Positions 8,368 to 17,899 of a stretch of 64,000 bases of DNA are shown here, one piece after another. The notes under the pieces are model-generated. The model had not been told where the DNA came from. It was given only the letters and a program-made list of their open reading frames with translations, and made no database searches. Within the stretch, counting starts at the first letter, position 1; every line of letters begins with the position of its first letter. The stretch is from contig NZ_JAMTCT010000004.1 of assembly GCF_024171995.1 (NCBI RefSeq), positions 248,001-312,000 of the forward strand, written 5' to 3'. The DNA comes from Promicromonospora umidemergens (GTDB taxonomy: Bacteria; Actinomycetota; Actinomycetes; Actinomycetales; Cellulomonadaceae). A program made the position numbers and the translations under genes.

Positions 8368-9666
8368 ATGAGGCGAAACAGCAGGGTCGGGCGCGCAGTT
8401 CTCGTGGGGACCATGGCGTTGATCGCGGCGCTCACTGTTCCAGCGGCGGCCGGCACCACCGCCGTCGGGCAACCGGAGACGAACAGGACCGAGCAGAGCC
8501 CCGCGGAGATCCGCACAGCCAGAGCAGAGGTCCGCACACCCAGAGCGGAGGTCCGCGCAGCCAGACAGGCTGCCGTCGACCGTGCCGCCGGTGCCGCAAC
8601 GGCCCTCGCAGAGGTCCCGGGCTATACAGGTGTGGCCGTCGACTACGAGGCCGCGAAGGTGACCGTCTCCTGGAAGGGCACCGCGCCGCCCGCGGTCAAC
8701 GCCCTGGCGGAACGTGTTCCCGACGGCGTGGTGGTCGAGACCAGGCGGACGGCGCTCAGCGCCGCCGACCTGCACGCCGCAAGCACCCGGCTGCTGGACA
8801 GCCAGCGCGCGGCAACGGCACCCCTTACGGTGCTCACCGTCTTGCCGGCCGAAGACTACGCGGGGCTGGTCGTCGAGATCAGCGGTGGCCCGGCCGCCCC
8901 GGGCGCGGACGCCCTGGACCAGCGGCTCGAGCGTGTGGCGGGCGTGCCGGTGCAGCTCCAGAGGATCCATAACGTCGTCGAGTCCACCGCGGGCAGCCGC
9001 CGCGACGACCGGGCGCCGTGGCACGCCGGCGGGGCGATCGCGGCCCCCGACGGTACCGACTACTGCACGACCGGCTTCTCGATAGTGACCGGGGCGGGCG
9101 ACCACCGGATCGTCACCGCGGCGCACTGCAACAAGCAGGTGGGCGACCAGGTCCTCGACGGTGTGGGACAGCCGCTGGGCACGATCACCCACCGGGCCCC
9201 CGAGGTCGACGCCCAGCTCATCGACCCTGTCGGCGAACCCGAGACGGCGGGTGCCGTCCTGGGCGGTCCGTGGAACGCGACCCCCGCCCATGAGCGCTAC
9301 CGGTTTCCGGTCGCCACCGTGCAACGGCCGGCTGTCGGGCAGCACATCTGCAGCTCCGGTGCGGTCACAGGAGAGCACTGCTCGACGATCCGCGCCACGG
9401 AGATCGCGTGGACCTGCGGCAAGGAGACGTGCCACGGGTTCCGGGCGAGCCGCGACGACGCCGACGTCGTGGTGGGCGGAGGCGACAGCGGCGGGCCGAT
9501 GTACACGGTCATCGACGGCAAGGCCCACGCCCGCGGGATGATCGACGGCGGCTCGAATCGCCGCAGCTGCGGCGAGACGTCCGTGTCGACCCAGTGCTTC
9601 TCCTACGTCTACGGCATCCCGATGGTCGACATCCTGAACTACTGGGACGCCCGCATCGACAGCTGA
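8368..9666 (+). CDS. Secreted trypsin-like (S1) serine protease with N-terminal pro-region
   Basis: 432 residues from the ATG after GGGGAAG; a signal peptide (ALIAALTVPAAAG) and a ~190-residue pro-segment precede the protease domain. The pro-segment includes a short tandem repeat of the type RAEVRTPRAEVRAAR. The catalytic triad is visible: His253 in IVTAAHC, an Asp in the VDAQLID stretch near 281-286, and Ser374 in GGGDSGGPM. Paired cysteines (YCTTGF/AAHC, ICSSG/HCSTI, TCGKETCHG) fit chymotrypsin-fold disulfides. The pro-region resembles the two-lobed inhibitors of actinobacterial alpha-lytic-type proteases. Secreted; substrate unknown. Confidence 0.85.
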   Translation: MRRNSRVGRAVLVGTMALIAALTVPAAAGTTAVGQPETNRTEQSPAEIRTARAEVRTPRAEVRAARQAAVDRAAGAATALAEVPGYTGVAVDYEAAKVTVSWKGTAPPAVNALAERVPDGVVVETRRTALSAADLHAASTRLLDSQRAATAPLTVLTVLPAEDYAGLVVEISGGPAAPGADALDQRLERVAGVPVQLQRIHNVVESTAGSRRDDRAPWHAGGAIAAPDGTDYCTTGFSIVTGAGDHRIVTAAHCNKQVGDQVLDGVGQPLGTITHRAPEVDAQLIDPVGEPETAGAVLGGPWNATPAHERYRFPVATVQRPAVGQHICSSGAVTGEHCSTIRATEIAWTCGKETCHGFRASRDDADVVVGGGDSGGPMYTVIDGKAHARGMIDGGSNRRSCGETSVSTQCFSYVYGIPMVDILNYWDARIDS

Positions 9667-9701
9667 TGACGGTCGGCGGCCCACGGCCGTGGTCCGGCTC
9701 G

Positions 9702-9753
9702 AGAACGACCTCGGGTACCGATTCGCGCCGGAATCGGTACCCGAGGTCGTTCT
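9702..9753. terminator. Bidirectional terminator hairpin between protease and ileS
   Basis: Perfect 23-bp inverted repeat: left arm 9702-9724, six-base loop, right arm 9731-9753. It lies between two convergent genes, 36 bp past the protease stop and 15 bp past the ileS stop, so it can end transcription from both sides. One arm ends in a short T run (TTCTT). Confidence 0.85.
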
Positions 9754-9767
9754 TGAAGCGGACCCGA

Positions 9768-12700
9768 TCAGGACCTGGTGACCGACACCTTGCGCTCGGC
9801 TCCAGCCGTCACCGTGAACGACGTCGCCAGCGTCTCGCGCGACACCAGCTCGCGGTGCTCCTCGACAGCGGCGACCCACTCGGCCGGCACCGTCAGGTCG
9901 AGCGCGATCCGGTCGGCGACCTGCAGGCCGGCGGCCTTGCGCGCGTCCTGCACGTCGCGGACGACGTCGCGGGCGTAGCCCTCGGCGCGCAGCGCGTCGT
10001 CGAGCGCGAGGTCGAGCACCACGAAACCGCCGCCCGACAGCACGGCGGCCGCGACCTCGGCCGACTCCGCCGACTCGCCGCCCACCACCGTCGTCAGCTC
10101 GTACTCCGTCTCGAGCAGCTCAACGGGGCCGCCGTCCGTGGCGACCACGACGACGCCGGCGGGGCTCGTGGACCAGGCACCCGACTTCGCCGCCTTGATC
10201 ACTGCCTGCACCCCGCGACCGAGCCGCGGACCAGCGGCCCGCGCGTTGACCGCGAGCCGCTCCATGATGCCGAACTCGGCAGCCACCTCGGGCGAGAACG
10301 CCACGAGACGGACCTCCTTGACGTTCAGCTCGGTCTCCAGCAGCCCGGTGAACGGCGCGACGCCGCCCGGGTCCGCCACTGCCACGACGAGCGACCGCAG
10401 CGGCTGCCGCACGCGCAGCTTGTTCGCCTTGCGCAGCGCCAGCGTCTGCGACACCACCGCGCGCGCGGACTCGACGGCGGCGACCAGCGCGTCGTCGGAC
10501 ACGAGGGTCTCGCCCACGTACCCCGGGGACCCGGCCGACCCGGCCAGCGACGGCCAGTCCGCGAGGTGCACCGAGCGCTCACCGGTCAGGCCGCGCCAGA
10601 CCTCCTCGGTGAGCAGCGGCGCCAGCGGCGCCATGACCCGGCACAGCACCTCGAGCGCCGTCGACAGGGTGTCGAACGCGTCGGCGTCCTCGGCCCAGAA
10701 CCGGTCCCGCTGCGTGCGCACGTACCAGTTGGTCAGGGCGTCGAGGTACTGGCGCACGGTGTCGCACGCGCCCGCGATGTCGTAGGTGTCGAGCTGCTGG
10801 GTCACGTCGGCGACCAGCCCGCGCGTGCGCGCCAGCAGGTAGCGGTCCATGACGGGCAGCCCGGCGACACGCTCCGCCGTGAGCGGCCGCGCGTCGTACC
10901 CTCCACCGGCGGACGCCGCGTTGGCGTACAGCGTGAAGAAGTAGTACGTGCTCCACAGCGGCAGCAACACCTGGCGAACGGCGTCGCGGATGCCCTCCTC
11001 GGTGACCACGAGGTTGCCGCCGCGCAGGATGGGCGACGCCATGAGGAACCAGCGCATCGCGTCGGACCCGTCCCGGTCGAAGACCTCGTTCACGTCCGGG
11101 TAGTTCTTCAGCGACTTGCTCATCTTGCGGCCGTCGGAACCCAGCACGATGCCGTGCGAGACGGCCGTCTTGAACGCCGGCCGGTCGAACAGCGCCGTGG
11201 ACAGCACGTGCATCATGTAGAACCAGCCACGCGTCTGGCCGATGTACTCAACGATGAAGTCGCCGGGGAAGTGGTGCTCGAACCAGTCCGAGTTCTCGAA
11301 CGGGTAGTGCACCTGGCCGTACGGCATGGAACCGGAGTCGAACCAGACGTCCAGCACGTCCTCGACGCGGCGCATCGTGGACCGCCCGGTCGGGTCGTCC
11401 GGGTTGGGCCGTGTGAGCTCGTCGACGAACGGACGGTGCAGGTTCGGCTGCCCGTCCTTGTCGAGCGGCAGCCGCCCGAAGTCGCGCTCCAGCTCCGCGA
11501 ACGACCCGTACACGTCGATGCGCGGGTACTCCGGGTCGTCGCTCTTCCAGACCGGGACGGGCGAGCCCCAGAAGCGGTTGCGCGTGATGGACCAGTCGCG
11601 CGCGTTCTCCAGCCACTTGCCGAACTGGCCGTCCTTGATGTGCTCGGGCACCCAGGTGATCTCCTGGTTCAGTTCGCCCATGCGGTCCTTGATCTTGGTG
11701 ACCTCGACGAACCACGAGGACACGCCCATGTAGATCAGCGGCTGGCGGCAGCGCCAGCAGTGCGGGTAGGAGTGCGCGTACTGCTCGCGGCGCAGCAGCA
11801 CCGTGCCCGACGTCGTCCGCCCCGCCTCGTCGTCGGCCATCCCGCGCGTGCGGGCCTTGAGGTGGTCGATGATCGGCGCGTTCGCGTCGAAGACCTGCAG
11901 CCCGGCGTACTCCTCGACGGGGAACGTGAAGCGGCCGTCCGCCCCCACGGGGATGACGGGCTCCACGCCCTCGCGGTCGCTGACCTGCTTGTCCTCCTCA
12001 CCGAAGGCGCCGGCGTTGTGCACGAGGCCCGTACCGTCGGTGGTGGTGACGAAGTCTGCCTCGACCACGCGGTGCGCGCCCTCGTGGCCCGCGAAATACG
12101 AGAAGGGCGGGGCGTAGGCGGCGCCCAGCAGGTCGCTGCCCTTGAGCCGCCCGACGACGTTCGGCGCCAGCCGCTCGCCGTCAGGGCCCTCGTCGCCAAG
12201 CTCGCGCGCGTAGGCCTCCACGCGCGCCTCGGCGAGCACGTACCGCTGCGGGGTGCCGGTGAACGACGACTCGACGATCGCGTAGTCGACGTCGGGCCCC
12301 ACCATGACGAGCAGGTTGGAGGGCAGGGTCCACGGCGTCGTGGTCCAGATCAGCAGGTGGTCGCCGACGCGGACCGTGTCGGCCCCCTCCGGGACGGTGG
12401 TCACCGGGAACCCGACGGTCACGGCCGGGTCCTGCCGCTGCTGGTACACGTCGTCGTCCATGCGCAGCTCGTGGTTGCTCAGCGGCGTCTGGTCGTTCCA
12501 GCAGTAGGGCAGGACGCGGAAGCCCTCGTAGATGAGCCCCTTGTCGAACAGTGACTTGAACGCCCAGGCCACGCTCTCCATGAACGTGGGGTCCAGGGTC
12601 TTGTAGTCACCCTCGAAGTCCACCCAGCGGGCCTGGCGCGTCACGTACGTGCGCCACTCGTCGGTGTACTTGAGCACGCTGGAACGGCAGGCCTCGTTGA

Positions 12701-13088
12701 ACTTGTCGATGCCGAGCTCGACGATCTCGTCCTTGGTCTTGATCCCGAGCTGGCTCATGGCCTCCAGCTCGGCCGGCAGACCGTGCGTGTCCCAGCCGAA
12801 GCGGCGCTCGACGCGCCGGCCGCGCATCGTCCGGTAGCGCGGCACGACGTCCTTCGCGTACCCGGTCAGCAGGTGACCGTAGTGCGGCAGGCCGTTCGCG
12901 AACGGCGGGCCGTCGTAGAAGACGAACTCGTTGCTGCCGTTCTCGCCGGCCGGTCGGGCCTCGACGGACGCGCGGAACGTGTCGTCCTTCTCCCAGTACG
13001 CAAGGATGTCGCGCTCGAGATCGGGCAGGCTGGGCGACGCGGGTACGGTGCCCTCGGCGTCGCTGGGACGGTGCAGCGGATAGGCCAT
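9768..13088 (-). CDS. ileS: Isoleucyl-tRNA synthetase
   Basis: 1106 residues from the ATG ([10 protein letters not shown]) preceded by AGGAG. An upstream GTG that would extend it to 13208 lies inside the T-box leader and is rejected. Class I motifs are clear: the HIGH-type [12 protein letters not shown] near residue 57, the CP1 editing domain, KMSKS as [12 protein letters not shown], and a tRNA-binding C-terminal half. Length and motif wording fit the eukaryote-like IleS2 type common in actinobacteria. It charges tRNA-Ile in the cytosol, and expression is set by the T-box leader upstream. Confidence 0.97.
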   Translation of the reverse strand: MAYPLHRPSDAEGTVPASPSLPDLERDILAYWEKDDTFRASVEARPAGENGSNEFVFYDGPPFANGLPHYGHLLTGYAKDVVPRYRTMRGRRVERRFGWDTHGLPAELEAMSQLGIKTKDEIVELGIDKFNEACRSSVLKYTDEWRTYVTRQARWVDFEGDYKTLDPTFMESVAWAFKSLFDKGLIYEGFRVLPYCWNDQTPLSNHELRMDDDVYQQRQDPAVTVGFPVTTVPEGADTVRVGDHLLIWTTTPWTLPSNLLVMVGPDVDYAIVESSFTGTPQRYVLAEARVEAYARELGDEGPDGERLAPNVVGRLKGSDLLGAAYAPPFSYFAGHEGAHRVVEADFVTTTDGTGLVHNAGAFGEEDKQVSDREGVEPVIPVGADGRFTFPVEEYAGLQVFDANAPIIDHLKARTRGMADDEAGRTTSGTVLLRREQYAHSYPHCWRCRQPLIYMGVSSWFVEVTKIKDRMGELNQEITWVPEHIKDGQFGKWLENARDWSITRNRFWGSPVPVWKSDDPEYPRIDVYGSFAELERDFGRLPLDKDGQPNLHRPFVDELTRPNPDDPTGRSTMRRVEDVLDVWFDSGSMPYGQVHYPFENSDWFEHHFPGDFIVEYIGQTRGWFYMMHVLSTALFDRPAFKTAVSHGIVLGSDGRKMSKSLKNYPDVNEVFDRDGSDAMRWFLMASPILRGGNLVVTEEGIRDAVRQVLLPLWSTYYFFTLYANAASAGGGYDARPLTAERVAGLPVMDRYLLARTRGLVADVTQQLDTYDIAGACDTVRQYLDALTNWYVRTQRDRFWAEDADAFDTLSTALEVLCRVMAPLAPLLTEEVWRGLTGERSVHLADWPSLAGSAGSPGYVGETLVSDDALVAAVESARAVVSQTLALRKANKLRVRQPLRSLVVAVADPGGVAPFTGLLETELNVKEVRLVAFSPEVAAEFGIMERLAVNARAAGPRLGRGVQAVIKAAKSGAWSTSPAGVVVVATDGGPVELLETEYELTTVVGGESAESAEVAAAVLSGGGFVVLDLALDDALRAEGYARDVVRDVQDARKAAGLQVADRIALDLTVPAEWVAAVEEHRELVSRETLATSFTVTAGAERKVSVTRS

Positions 13089-13109
13089 GGTTCTTCTGGC
13101 TCCTGGCGG

Positions 13110-13340
13110 TTCAGCGTTCGGCAGCAGGTGGACTTCGGTGTTGCTCTGCTGCGAGGACGCCGCACCTGGGTGCGCCGCGGTACCACCCCGCTTGCCGCTC
13201 GCTTCCACGCGCGGCCGCTCGTTGACGGCTGTGACGGGCCTACCCGTCCGGTTCTACTGAGGTTCCCGCTGCCCGACGGCGGTGGGTTGACCTGTTCTTC
13301 CGGAGGCTCACCGGTGATGGCCGGGTCGATGCCTGTGGAC
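13110..13340 (-). promoter_or_regulatory. T-box riboswitch, ileS leader
   Basis: On the minus strand the leader contains the conserved T-box GGGTGGTACCGCGG (about 13176-13189), which pairs with the uncharged tRNA acceptor end. About 130 bases upstream is CGGCCATCACCGGTG with an ATC isoleucine specifier at 13318-13316, then TCCGGAAGAAC and AGTAGAACCGGACGGG, as in actinobacterial ileS T-boxes. No U-tailed terminator is seen and the AGGAG of ileS lies just downstream, so control of translation rather than termination is likely, as known for mycobacterial and nocardial ileS. Probable -10 TACGAT at 13348-13343; no good -35. Confidence 0.92.
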
Positions 13341-13414
13341 CAATCGTACCGGGCGACGGCAACCGGAAAAGTCCGCCGTGCAACCTGATCGCACCCGGTG
13401 TGCGTCCTGATGAC

Positions 13415-14071
13415 ATGAACGCAATCAGCCAAGCGACCGGCCCGCCGTCCGGCGCGGCCCTCGGCGCCACCATGGTCGACACGGCGTGGCAGGCCGGACC
13501 GGACCCGGACCCGGACAGCGGTCGTGCCGCCGAGCCAGGGTTCGCCGTGGTCCGCACCGGCCTGTCCACCGAGGAGCAGTTCCGGCGCTTCGCCGTCGAC
13601 AGCACCGCCGCTCTGCATCGCATCGCCTACCTGCTGTGCGGCGACGACCACCGCGCCCATGACCTCACCCAGATCGCGCTGGAGCGGACCTACCGGCACT
13701 GGTCGCGGCTCAAGGACGGCAACCCGTTCGCGTACGCCCGCCGGGTGCTGGCCACTGCTCGGATCGACGGCTGGCGGCGCACGCGCCGCGAGGTCCTGCA
13801 GTCACCCGAGGACGTCGCGGTCGCCCAGGAGGCAAGACGCTCCCCCGCCGTCGACAGCGGGGCGCAGGTCGCCGAGCGGGAACGCCTGGTGCGTGCCCTA
13901 CGCCGCCTCGGGCCCGGCCAGCGCCGTGTGGTGGTGCTGCGCCATCTGCTCGACCGGTCGGAAGCCGATGTCGCCGAGGAGCTCGGCGTGAGCATCGGCA
14001 CCGTGAAGTCGCAAGGCGCACGCGGCCTCGCCCGCCTGCGCGACCTGCTTTCGGAAGGACAGGACGCATGA
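13415..14071 (+). CDS. SigE-family ECF RNA polymerase sigma factor
   Basis: 218 residues from ATG 13415; GTG 13400 and ATG 13472 are alternatives and no convincing Shine-Dalgarno decides between them. Region 2 reads LHRIAYLLCGDDHRAHDLTQIALERTYRHWSRL, with DL-Q-A-ERTY typical of SigE-type group 4 factors. Region 4 is RRLGPGQRRVVVLRHLLDRSEADVAEELGVSIGTVKSQGARGLARLR, the -35-binding helix-turn-helix. It overlaps the next gene by four bases (ATGA), pairing it with a membrane protein that is probably its regulator. The promoter region is shared with the divergent ileS leader. Confidence 0.88.
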   Translation: MNAISQATGPPSGAALGATMVDTAWQAGPDPDPDSGRAAEPGFAVVRTGLSTEEQFRRFAVDSTAALHRIAYLLCGDDHRAHDLTQIALERTYRHWSRLKDGNPFAYARRVLATARIDGWRRTRREVLQSPEDVAVAQEARRSPAVDSGAQVAERERLVRALRRLGPGQRRVVVLRHLLDRSEADVAEELGVSIGTVKSQGARGLARLRDLLSEGQDA

Positions 14072-14826
14072 CCAGGGACAGTCGCTCCACCCTCGAGCCC
14101 GTCGACGAGAGCTGGGTGGCGCACCTGCGCGACCTCAGCTCCGCAGTCGAGCCGCCCACCTCCGCCAACCCGCACGTCATGTCCCGCGTGGCGATCCGCC
14201 GCACGCGCACGCGCCGGGCGGCCATCGCGACCGGCGGCGGCGTGCTGACGGTCGCGGCCGTCGCAGGCGCCGCCTTCGCCCTCGGCGGCCCGACGGTGCC
14301 GCGCGTGCTCCTCCCCGGCGGGTCGCCGCCGGCCGCCTCGACCACTTCGGCGGACCCGGCGTCCGGCACGACGTCGGAGGTGCCCGCCGGCTGGCACGTG
14401 CACGAGCTGGAGGGCTTTACCTACGCCCTGCCGCCCGAGATCGTCACCAGCGGCCCGGTCCAGGACGAGCCCGGCGTGACGTCCGACATGTGGCACAGCA
14501 GCGAGGACCCGGACGCCCCGCCGTTCCTCCGGATGGCCTACTACGCGGAGGGCTCCGACTCGCCGGCCTGGCCGGACGTCGCGTCGAAGCCCGACGGCGA
14601 CGAGTTCGACCTGTCGGGGGCAGAGCGCGCCACCGTGACGGATGCCGCAGCCATGGCCGCGGGCGCGCCCGAGCGCACGGAGGTGCCCCAGTCGTGGAAG
14701 GGGCCCGCCATGCTGGTCATCGAGCGCGCCGACGGCCCGGGTGCGTACGTCATCAACCTGAACCTGCCCACCGAGGGCAGCAAGGAGTTCGTGGAAGAGT
14801 TCCGGGCCACGCTGAGCCTGAGCTGA
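14068..14826 (+). CDS. Single-pass membrane protein, putative anti-sigma partner
   Basis: 252 residues. The cytoplasmic N-terminus (about 50 residues, basic near the end: RRTRTRRAA) is followed by one transmembrane helix (about 50-72, GGGVLTVAAVAGAAFALGG), a Ser/Thr/Pro linker, and an extracytoplasmic domain of about 150 residues with no known motif. Translationally coupled to the sigma factor by the ATGA overlap, the usual arrangement for sigma/anti-sigma pairs. No zinc HxxxCxxC anti-sigma motif is present, so the anti-sigma role comes from position alone. Confidence 0.75.
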   Translation: MTRDSRSTLEPVDESWVAHLRDLSSAVEPPTSANPHVMSRVAIRRTRTRRAAIATGGGVLTVAAVAGAAFALGGPTVPRVLLPGGSPPAASTTSADPASGTTSEVPAGWHVHELEGFTYALPPEIVTSGPVQDEPGVTSDMWHSSEDPDAPPFLRMAYYAEGSDSPAWPDVASKPDGDEFDLSGAERATVTDAAAMAAGAPERTEVPQSWKGPAMLVIERADGPGAYVINLNLPTEGSKEFVEEFRATLSLS

Positions 14827-14860
14827 CGCCGTCCGGCGGGCCTGCGCGGCCGCCGCCGCC

Positions 14861-14919
14861 GATGACCATGCACTTGCTGCCAGGAATGGCCCGATCTTGG
14901 CAGCAAGCGCATGGTCATC
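14861..14919. repeat. Palindromic repeat, left copy
   Basis: 59-bp inverted repeat beginning GATGACCATGC and ending GCATGGTCATC, with arms rich in TTGCTGCC/GGCAGCAA. Two arm mismatches (A at 14872, G at 14883) distinguish it from the perfect copy at 15976-16033. It sits 34 bp past the stop of the membrane-protein gene and 56 bp before the AbiEi-like gene, so it may end the sigma operon. Same orientation as the second copy and nearly identical in sequence. Confidence 0.85.
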
Positions 14920-14975
14920 TTCACCCTGTGGATAACAAACGGCATCAACAGACATGCTTAGATGTAATTGATGAC

Positions 14976-15980
14976 ATGCCGACAAGAAAACCCGTCCCGC
15001 AGCCGCTCCTGAACCGCGCGCGCATACAGGGCGGCCTCGTGTCGTCCTGGCAGTGCGACGCTGTCGGCGTCGGGTCGTCGCAGCGCCGCAACCTGGTGGC
15101 CGGAGGTTCCTGGCAACGCGTGACACGCGGAGTCTTCGACACGGGCGCCGTCCCGAGCGGGCTGCACCCCTTCGACGTGGGCCGCCTGAGGGCTGCCTGG
15201 TCCGCATTGCTGACCAACCAGCGCGCGATCGCTGTCGGGGCGTGTGCGCTGGTGCTGCACGGGGTCAAGGGCCTCCCCCGCCGGGTCGTCCCAGAGGTGA
15301 CCGTTCCGCACGGTACGGCGCGCAAGGCGCGGGACGGCATCGTCTTCCGGCAGTACGTGACGGATCTGGAGACCGTAGAGATCGCCGGCCGCGAAGTGGC
15401 CACGGTGCGGTGCGCGCTGGTCCAGGCCCTGCCGGCTCTCTCCCGCGACCAGGCGGTCGCCTGCCTGGACAGCGCCCTGAACCAAGGCCTGATCCGGACG
15501 GATGACATCGCGGTGATCCGACGTCGGCTCGCGAACCGCAAGGGGGCACTGAAGGCGATCCCGTGCCTGCCGCTGACAGACGGCCGAGCCGAGTCGCCGC
15601 CGGAGAGCCACGCTCGCCTGCGCAGCCACGACGCCGGCATCGCTCCCGATGACCTGCAGCGCGACTTCTTCGATGCCCGGGGCCGGTTCCTTGGCCGGGC
15701 CGACCTGGTCTGGTACCTGGGCGACAGCCGGTGGCTGATCGTCGAGATCGACTCCCAGGAGTTCCACGGCGCCGATCGCCAGATCCGGCACGACGCGACC
15801 CGGCAGAACGGTCTGGTCGGCGAAGGACAGAACATCATCATGCGGTTCTTCCCGTCGCACGTGACCGGCGGCCATTTTGTCGGTGAAGTCGCTCAGGTCC
15901 TGACCCGGGAGGCCTGGCAACCGGGCCGAAAGCTGCCACCGCGGGTTCGGAACCACCGTCAGGCCGGACGGCGAAGATGA
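14976..15980 (+). CDS. AbiEi-antitoxin-like / DUF559 (Vsr-type nuclease fold) protein
   Basis: 334 residues from ATG 14976. The N-terminal half (residues about 20-110: VVGVGSSQRRNLVAGGSWQRVTRGVFDTG) matches the AbiEi-type winged helix of type IV toxin-antitoxin proteins. The C-terminal half (about 225-310: GRADLVWYLGDSRWLIVEIDSQEFHG, then RHDATRQNGLVGEGQNIIMRFFP) matches the DUF559/Vsr-like PD-(D/E)XK fold. No AbiEii-like nucleotidyltransferase lies next to it, so it is an orphan of the kind common in actinobacteria. There is no clear Shine-Dalgarno; a TAGATG box ten or so bases upstream suggests a leaderless start. Its stop codon lies inside the palindrome that follows. Role unproven. Confidence 0.75.
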   Translation: MPTRKPVPQPLLNRARIQGGLVSSWQCDAVGVGSSQRRNLVAGGSWQRVTRGVFDTGAVPSGLHPFDVGRLRAAWSALLTNQRAIAVGACALVLHGVKGLPRRVVPEVTVPHGTARKARDGIVFRQYVTDLETVEIAGREVATVRCALVQALPALSRDQAVACLDSALNQGLIRTDDIAVIRRRLANRKGALKAIPCLPLTDGRAESPPESHARLRSHDAGIAPDDLQRDFFDARGRFLGRADLVWYLGDSRWLIVEIDSQEFHGADRQIRHDATRQNGLVGEGQNIIMRFFPSHVTGGHFVGEVAQVLTREAWQPGRKLPPRVRNHRQAGRRR

Positions 15981-16033
15981 CCATGCGCTTGCTGCCAAGA
16001 ATGGCCTGATCTTGGCAGCAAGCGCATGGTCAT
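15977..16033. repeat. Palindromic repeat, right copy (perfect, contains both stop codons)
   Basis: Perfect 24-bp arms 15977-16000 and 16010-16033 with a nine-base loop. Near-identical in sequence to the copy at 14861-14919. Because the arms begin ATGACC and end GGTCAT, each strand reads TGA at its entry. That supplies the stop codon of the AbiEi-like gene (15978-15980) on + and of the LuxR-type gene (16032-16030) on -. It would act as a bidirectional terminator for these convergent genes. Confidence 0.9.
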
Positions 16034-16854
16034 TCGGCAGTCAGGAAGACGGCCCGCAGGGCGAGCTGGGTGCGGTCCCGCAGCTCGAGCTTGCGCAGGG
16101 CGCTCGAGACGTGGTTCTTCACCGTGCCCTCCGTGATGTAGAGCATGCCGGCGATCTCCCGGTTGGTACGGCCCTCCCCGACCAGCGCGACGACGTCCCG
16201 CTCACGCCTTGTCAGGAGCGCGACCCCGTGGAACCCAGAAGGCCCGACCTGCCGCTCACCACCCGCGACGACCTGCGGCTCTGCGGCGACCTGGGGCTCC
16301 GTCGCGACCTGCGGCTCCGCGACGGACTGCGGACCGAGGTCGAGTCCGGGATCGGCAGGCCCGACGGCGTCGGCGTAGGGCGCCCCGGTCAGCCCCAGCC
16401 CGATCGTGGCTCCGAGGGCGACGACGGCCATCTCGACCAGGGCACGCTGCGGCTCGTCGGGCGTGAACGCCATCTGCACGGCGCCGAGCGTGCCGACGAA
16501 GCCCGCGACGATCCACACCGCAACGGACAATCGATGGGCCCGGCCCAGCGCCGCGACCGCAACCACGAGCAGGAGAAAGTGCCAGCCCGCCGTCGCCGTG
16601 AAGCCCAGCAGGGCGACGGCGACGAGGAACGCGGGCGCGACCCAGCGACCCTGACCGGAGCCGTCCCAGGGCAGCCACGCCCACAGGACCACCACGGCGA
16701 CGATATGCACGGCCACAGCGACCAGGCGCGCGGTCCCCGCCGCGGGTGCCCCGACGATGGCGCCGATCACCAGCGCACCGACGATCACCCAGAACACCAC
16801 GGTGAAGGCGACCGGCCGGTTCGGGGCGCGGAGCAGGCGTGACCAGGGGGGCAT
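16030..16854 (-). CDS. Membrane-anchored LuxR-type transcriptional regulator
   Basis: 274 residues. The N-terminal half has about five hydrophobic helices (for example FTVVFWVIVGALVIGAIVG, LVAVAVHIVAVVVLWAWLPW, HFLLLVVAVAALG). A linker with a small tandem repeat (AEPQVATEPQVAAEPQVV, residues about 178-195) follows. The C-terminus is a complete LuxR/GerE helix-turn-helix (LTRRERDVVALVGEGRTNREIAGMLYITEGTVKNHVSSALRKLELRDRTQLAL). There is no receiver or PAS domain. The DNA-binding part would stay at the membrane, so sensing through the membrane domain is inferred. The gene is divergent from the CPBP protease gene, a plausible target. Confidence 0.82.
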   Translation of the reverse strand: MPPWSRLLRAPNRPVAFTVVFWVIVGALVIGAIVGAPAAGTARLVAVAVHIVAVVVLWAWLPWDGSGQGRWVAPAFLVAVALLGFTATAGWHFLLLVVAVAALGRAHRLSVAVWIVAGFVGTLGAVQMAFTPDEPQRALVEMAVVALGATIGLGLTGAPYADAVGPADPGLDLGPQSVAEPQVATEPQVAAEPQVVAGGERQVGPSGFHGVALLTRRERDVVALVGEGRTNREIAGMLYITEGTVKNHVSSALRKLELRDRTQLALRAVFLTAE

Positions 16855-16972
16855 GCCGCCAACTCTGCCAGGTGCGGTGCCGCCGTTCCAGGGCCATGAC
16901 CCCGGCCATGACCTCGGTCATGTGCCCCAGGGTGGATGTGCCGGGCCCGCCCCGGAACCTAACGTCCCGGCC

Positions 16973-17773
16973 ATGTGGACCGCACGCCCTGTCTGGGCCA
17001 TCCTGCTCACCGTCCTCGCGACGTTCGTCGCCGCCTTCAGCTCCGCCGTGGCACTCGTCGTGCCTGCCTCGCTGCCCCTGTGGCAGAGAGTCGTCGCCGG
17101 GTGCGCCACCGCTCTCGTCGCCGTCGGCCTCGTGGTGCTCTGGCGACGTCACCTCGTCCGCCGGCCATGGTCCGGCGTCGCTCTGTCCTGGTCCTGGCGG
17201 GCCCTCGGCCACAGTCTGCTCGGTATCGGGGTCGCCGCGGCCGCGATTCTCGCCGCGCAGACGGCCTGCGTCGCGGTCGATGCCTGCGCGTGGGTTCCCC
17301 TCAGCAGTGCGGGCATTCCGCTCTCGACCATCCTGGTCAGTACGTTCATCAGCGCCGTCCTGGTCCAGGGATTCCCCGAGGAGCTGCTCTGGCGTGGCAA
17401 CCTGACCGACCTGCTCGGCCGGCGGTGGGGCCCCGGCGTGGTCCTGCTCGTCACCTCTGTGGCCTTCGGCATGCTGCACCTGGTGTCCAACGGTTCTCAG
17501 GACGGCGTCGGTGAGCACGTGCTCTACGTGATCATGGCGACCGCGCTCGGGTTCGCGTGCGGCGCCGCGCGGCTGCGCACCGGGTCGACCTGGGCCGCTG
17601 TGGGCGTGCACGGCGGTTTCCACCTCGCGAAGGGCCTCGTTCCGGCCCAGCCGGAGCACCTCGCCGTCCTCCTGGCGGCCTGGACGGTCACCCTGGTCGT
17701 GGGCGGGCTCGCGCTGCTCCTCGTCCGCCGCCCGACCAGATCCCGGAGTCACGCCACCGCCGATCGGCCGTGA
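16973..17773 (+). CDS. CPBP family intramembrane metalloprotease (CAAX/Abi type)
   Basis: 266 residues from ATG (MWTARPVWAILL); longer readings run into the divergent regulator. Seven or so hydrophobic helices. The family motifs are present: EELLWRGNL (residues about 137-145), a second-motif histidine in FGMLHLVSN (about 162-170), and HGGFHLAKG near 203-211. It acts in the membrane, either as a type II CAAX-like prenyl protease or a bacteriocin-self-immunity-type protease; the substrate is not indicated. Divergent from the membrane LuxR-type regulator. Confidence 0.85.
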   Translation: MWTARPVWAILLTVLATFVAAFSSAVALVVPASLPLWQRVVAGCATALVAVGLVVLWRRHLVRRPWSGVALSWSWRALGHSLLGIGVAAAAILAAQTACVAVDACAWVPLSSAGIPLSTILVSTFISAVLVQGFPEELLWRGNLTDLLGRRWGPGVVLLVTSVAFGMLHLVSNGSQDGVGEHVLYVIMATALGFACGAARLRTGSTWAAVGVHGGFHLAKGLVPAQPEHLAVLLAAWTVTLVVGGLALLLVRRPTRSRSHATADRP

Positions 17774-17899
17774 GCTGACCGCACCCGAGGATGGTGTGAC
17801 TCAGGTCATAAGCGGTTCGGAAATACTATGTGGTTCACGAACGATTGACGCTGGAGGCTGTTTCGGCCGCACCCAAGAGACCTCCAGGAGGACCCGACC

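Noticed and set aside
9408-12554. 1048-codon open frame antisense to ileS
   Set aside because: Composition is low-complexity Arg/His/Val and it lies wholly opposite ileS, which has all synthetase motifs.
13089-13208. 40-residue N-terminal extension of IleS
   Set aside because: It would be coded by the T-box and its downstream helix; ATG 13088 has AGGAG.
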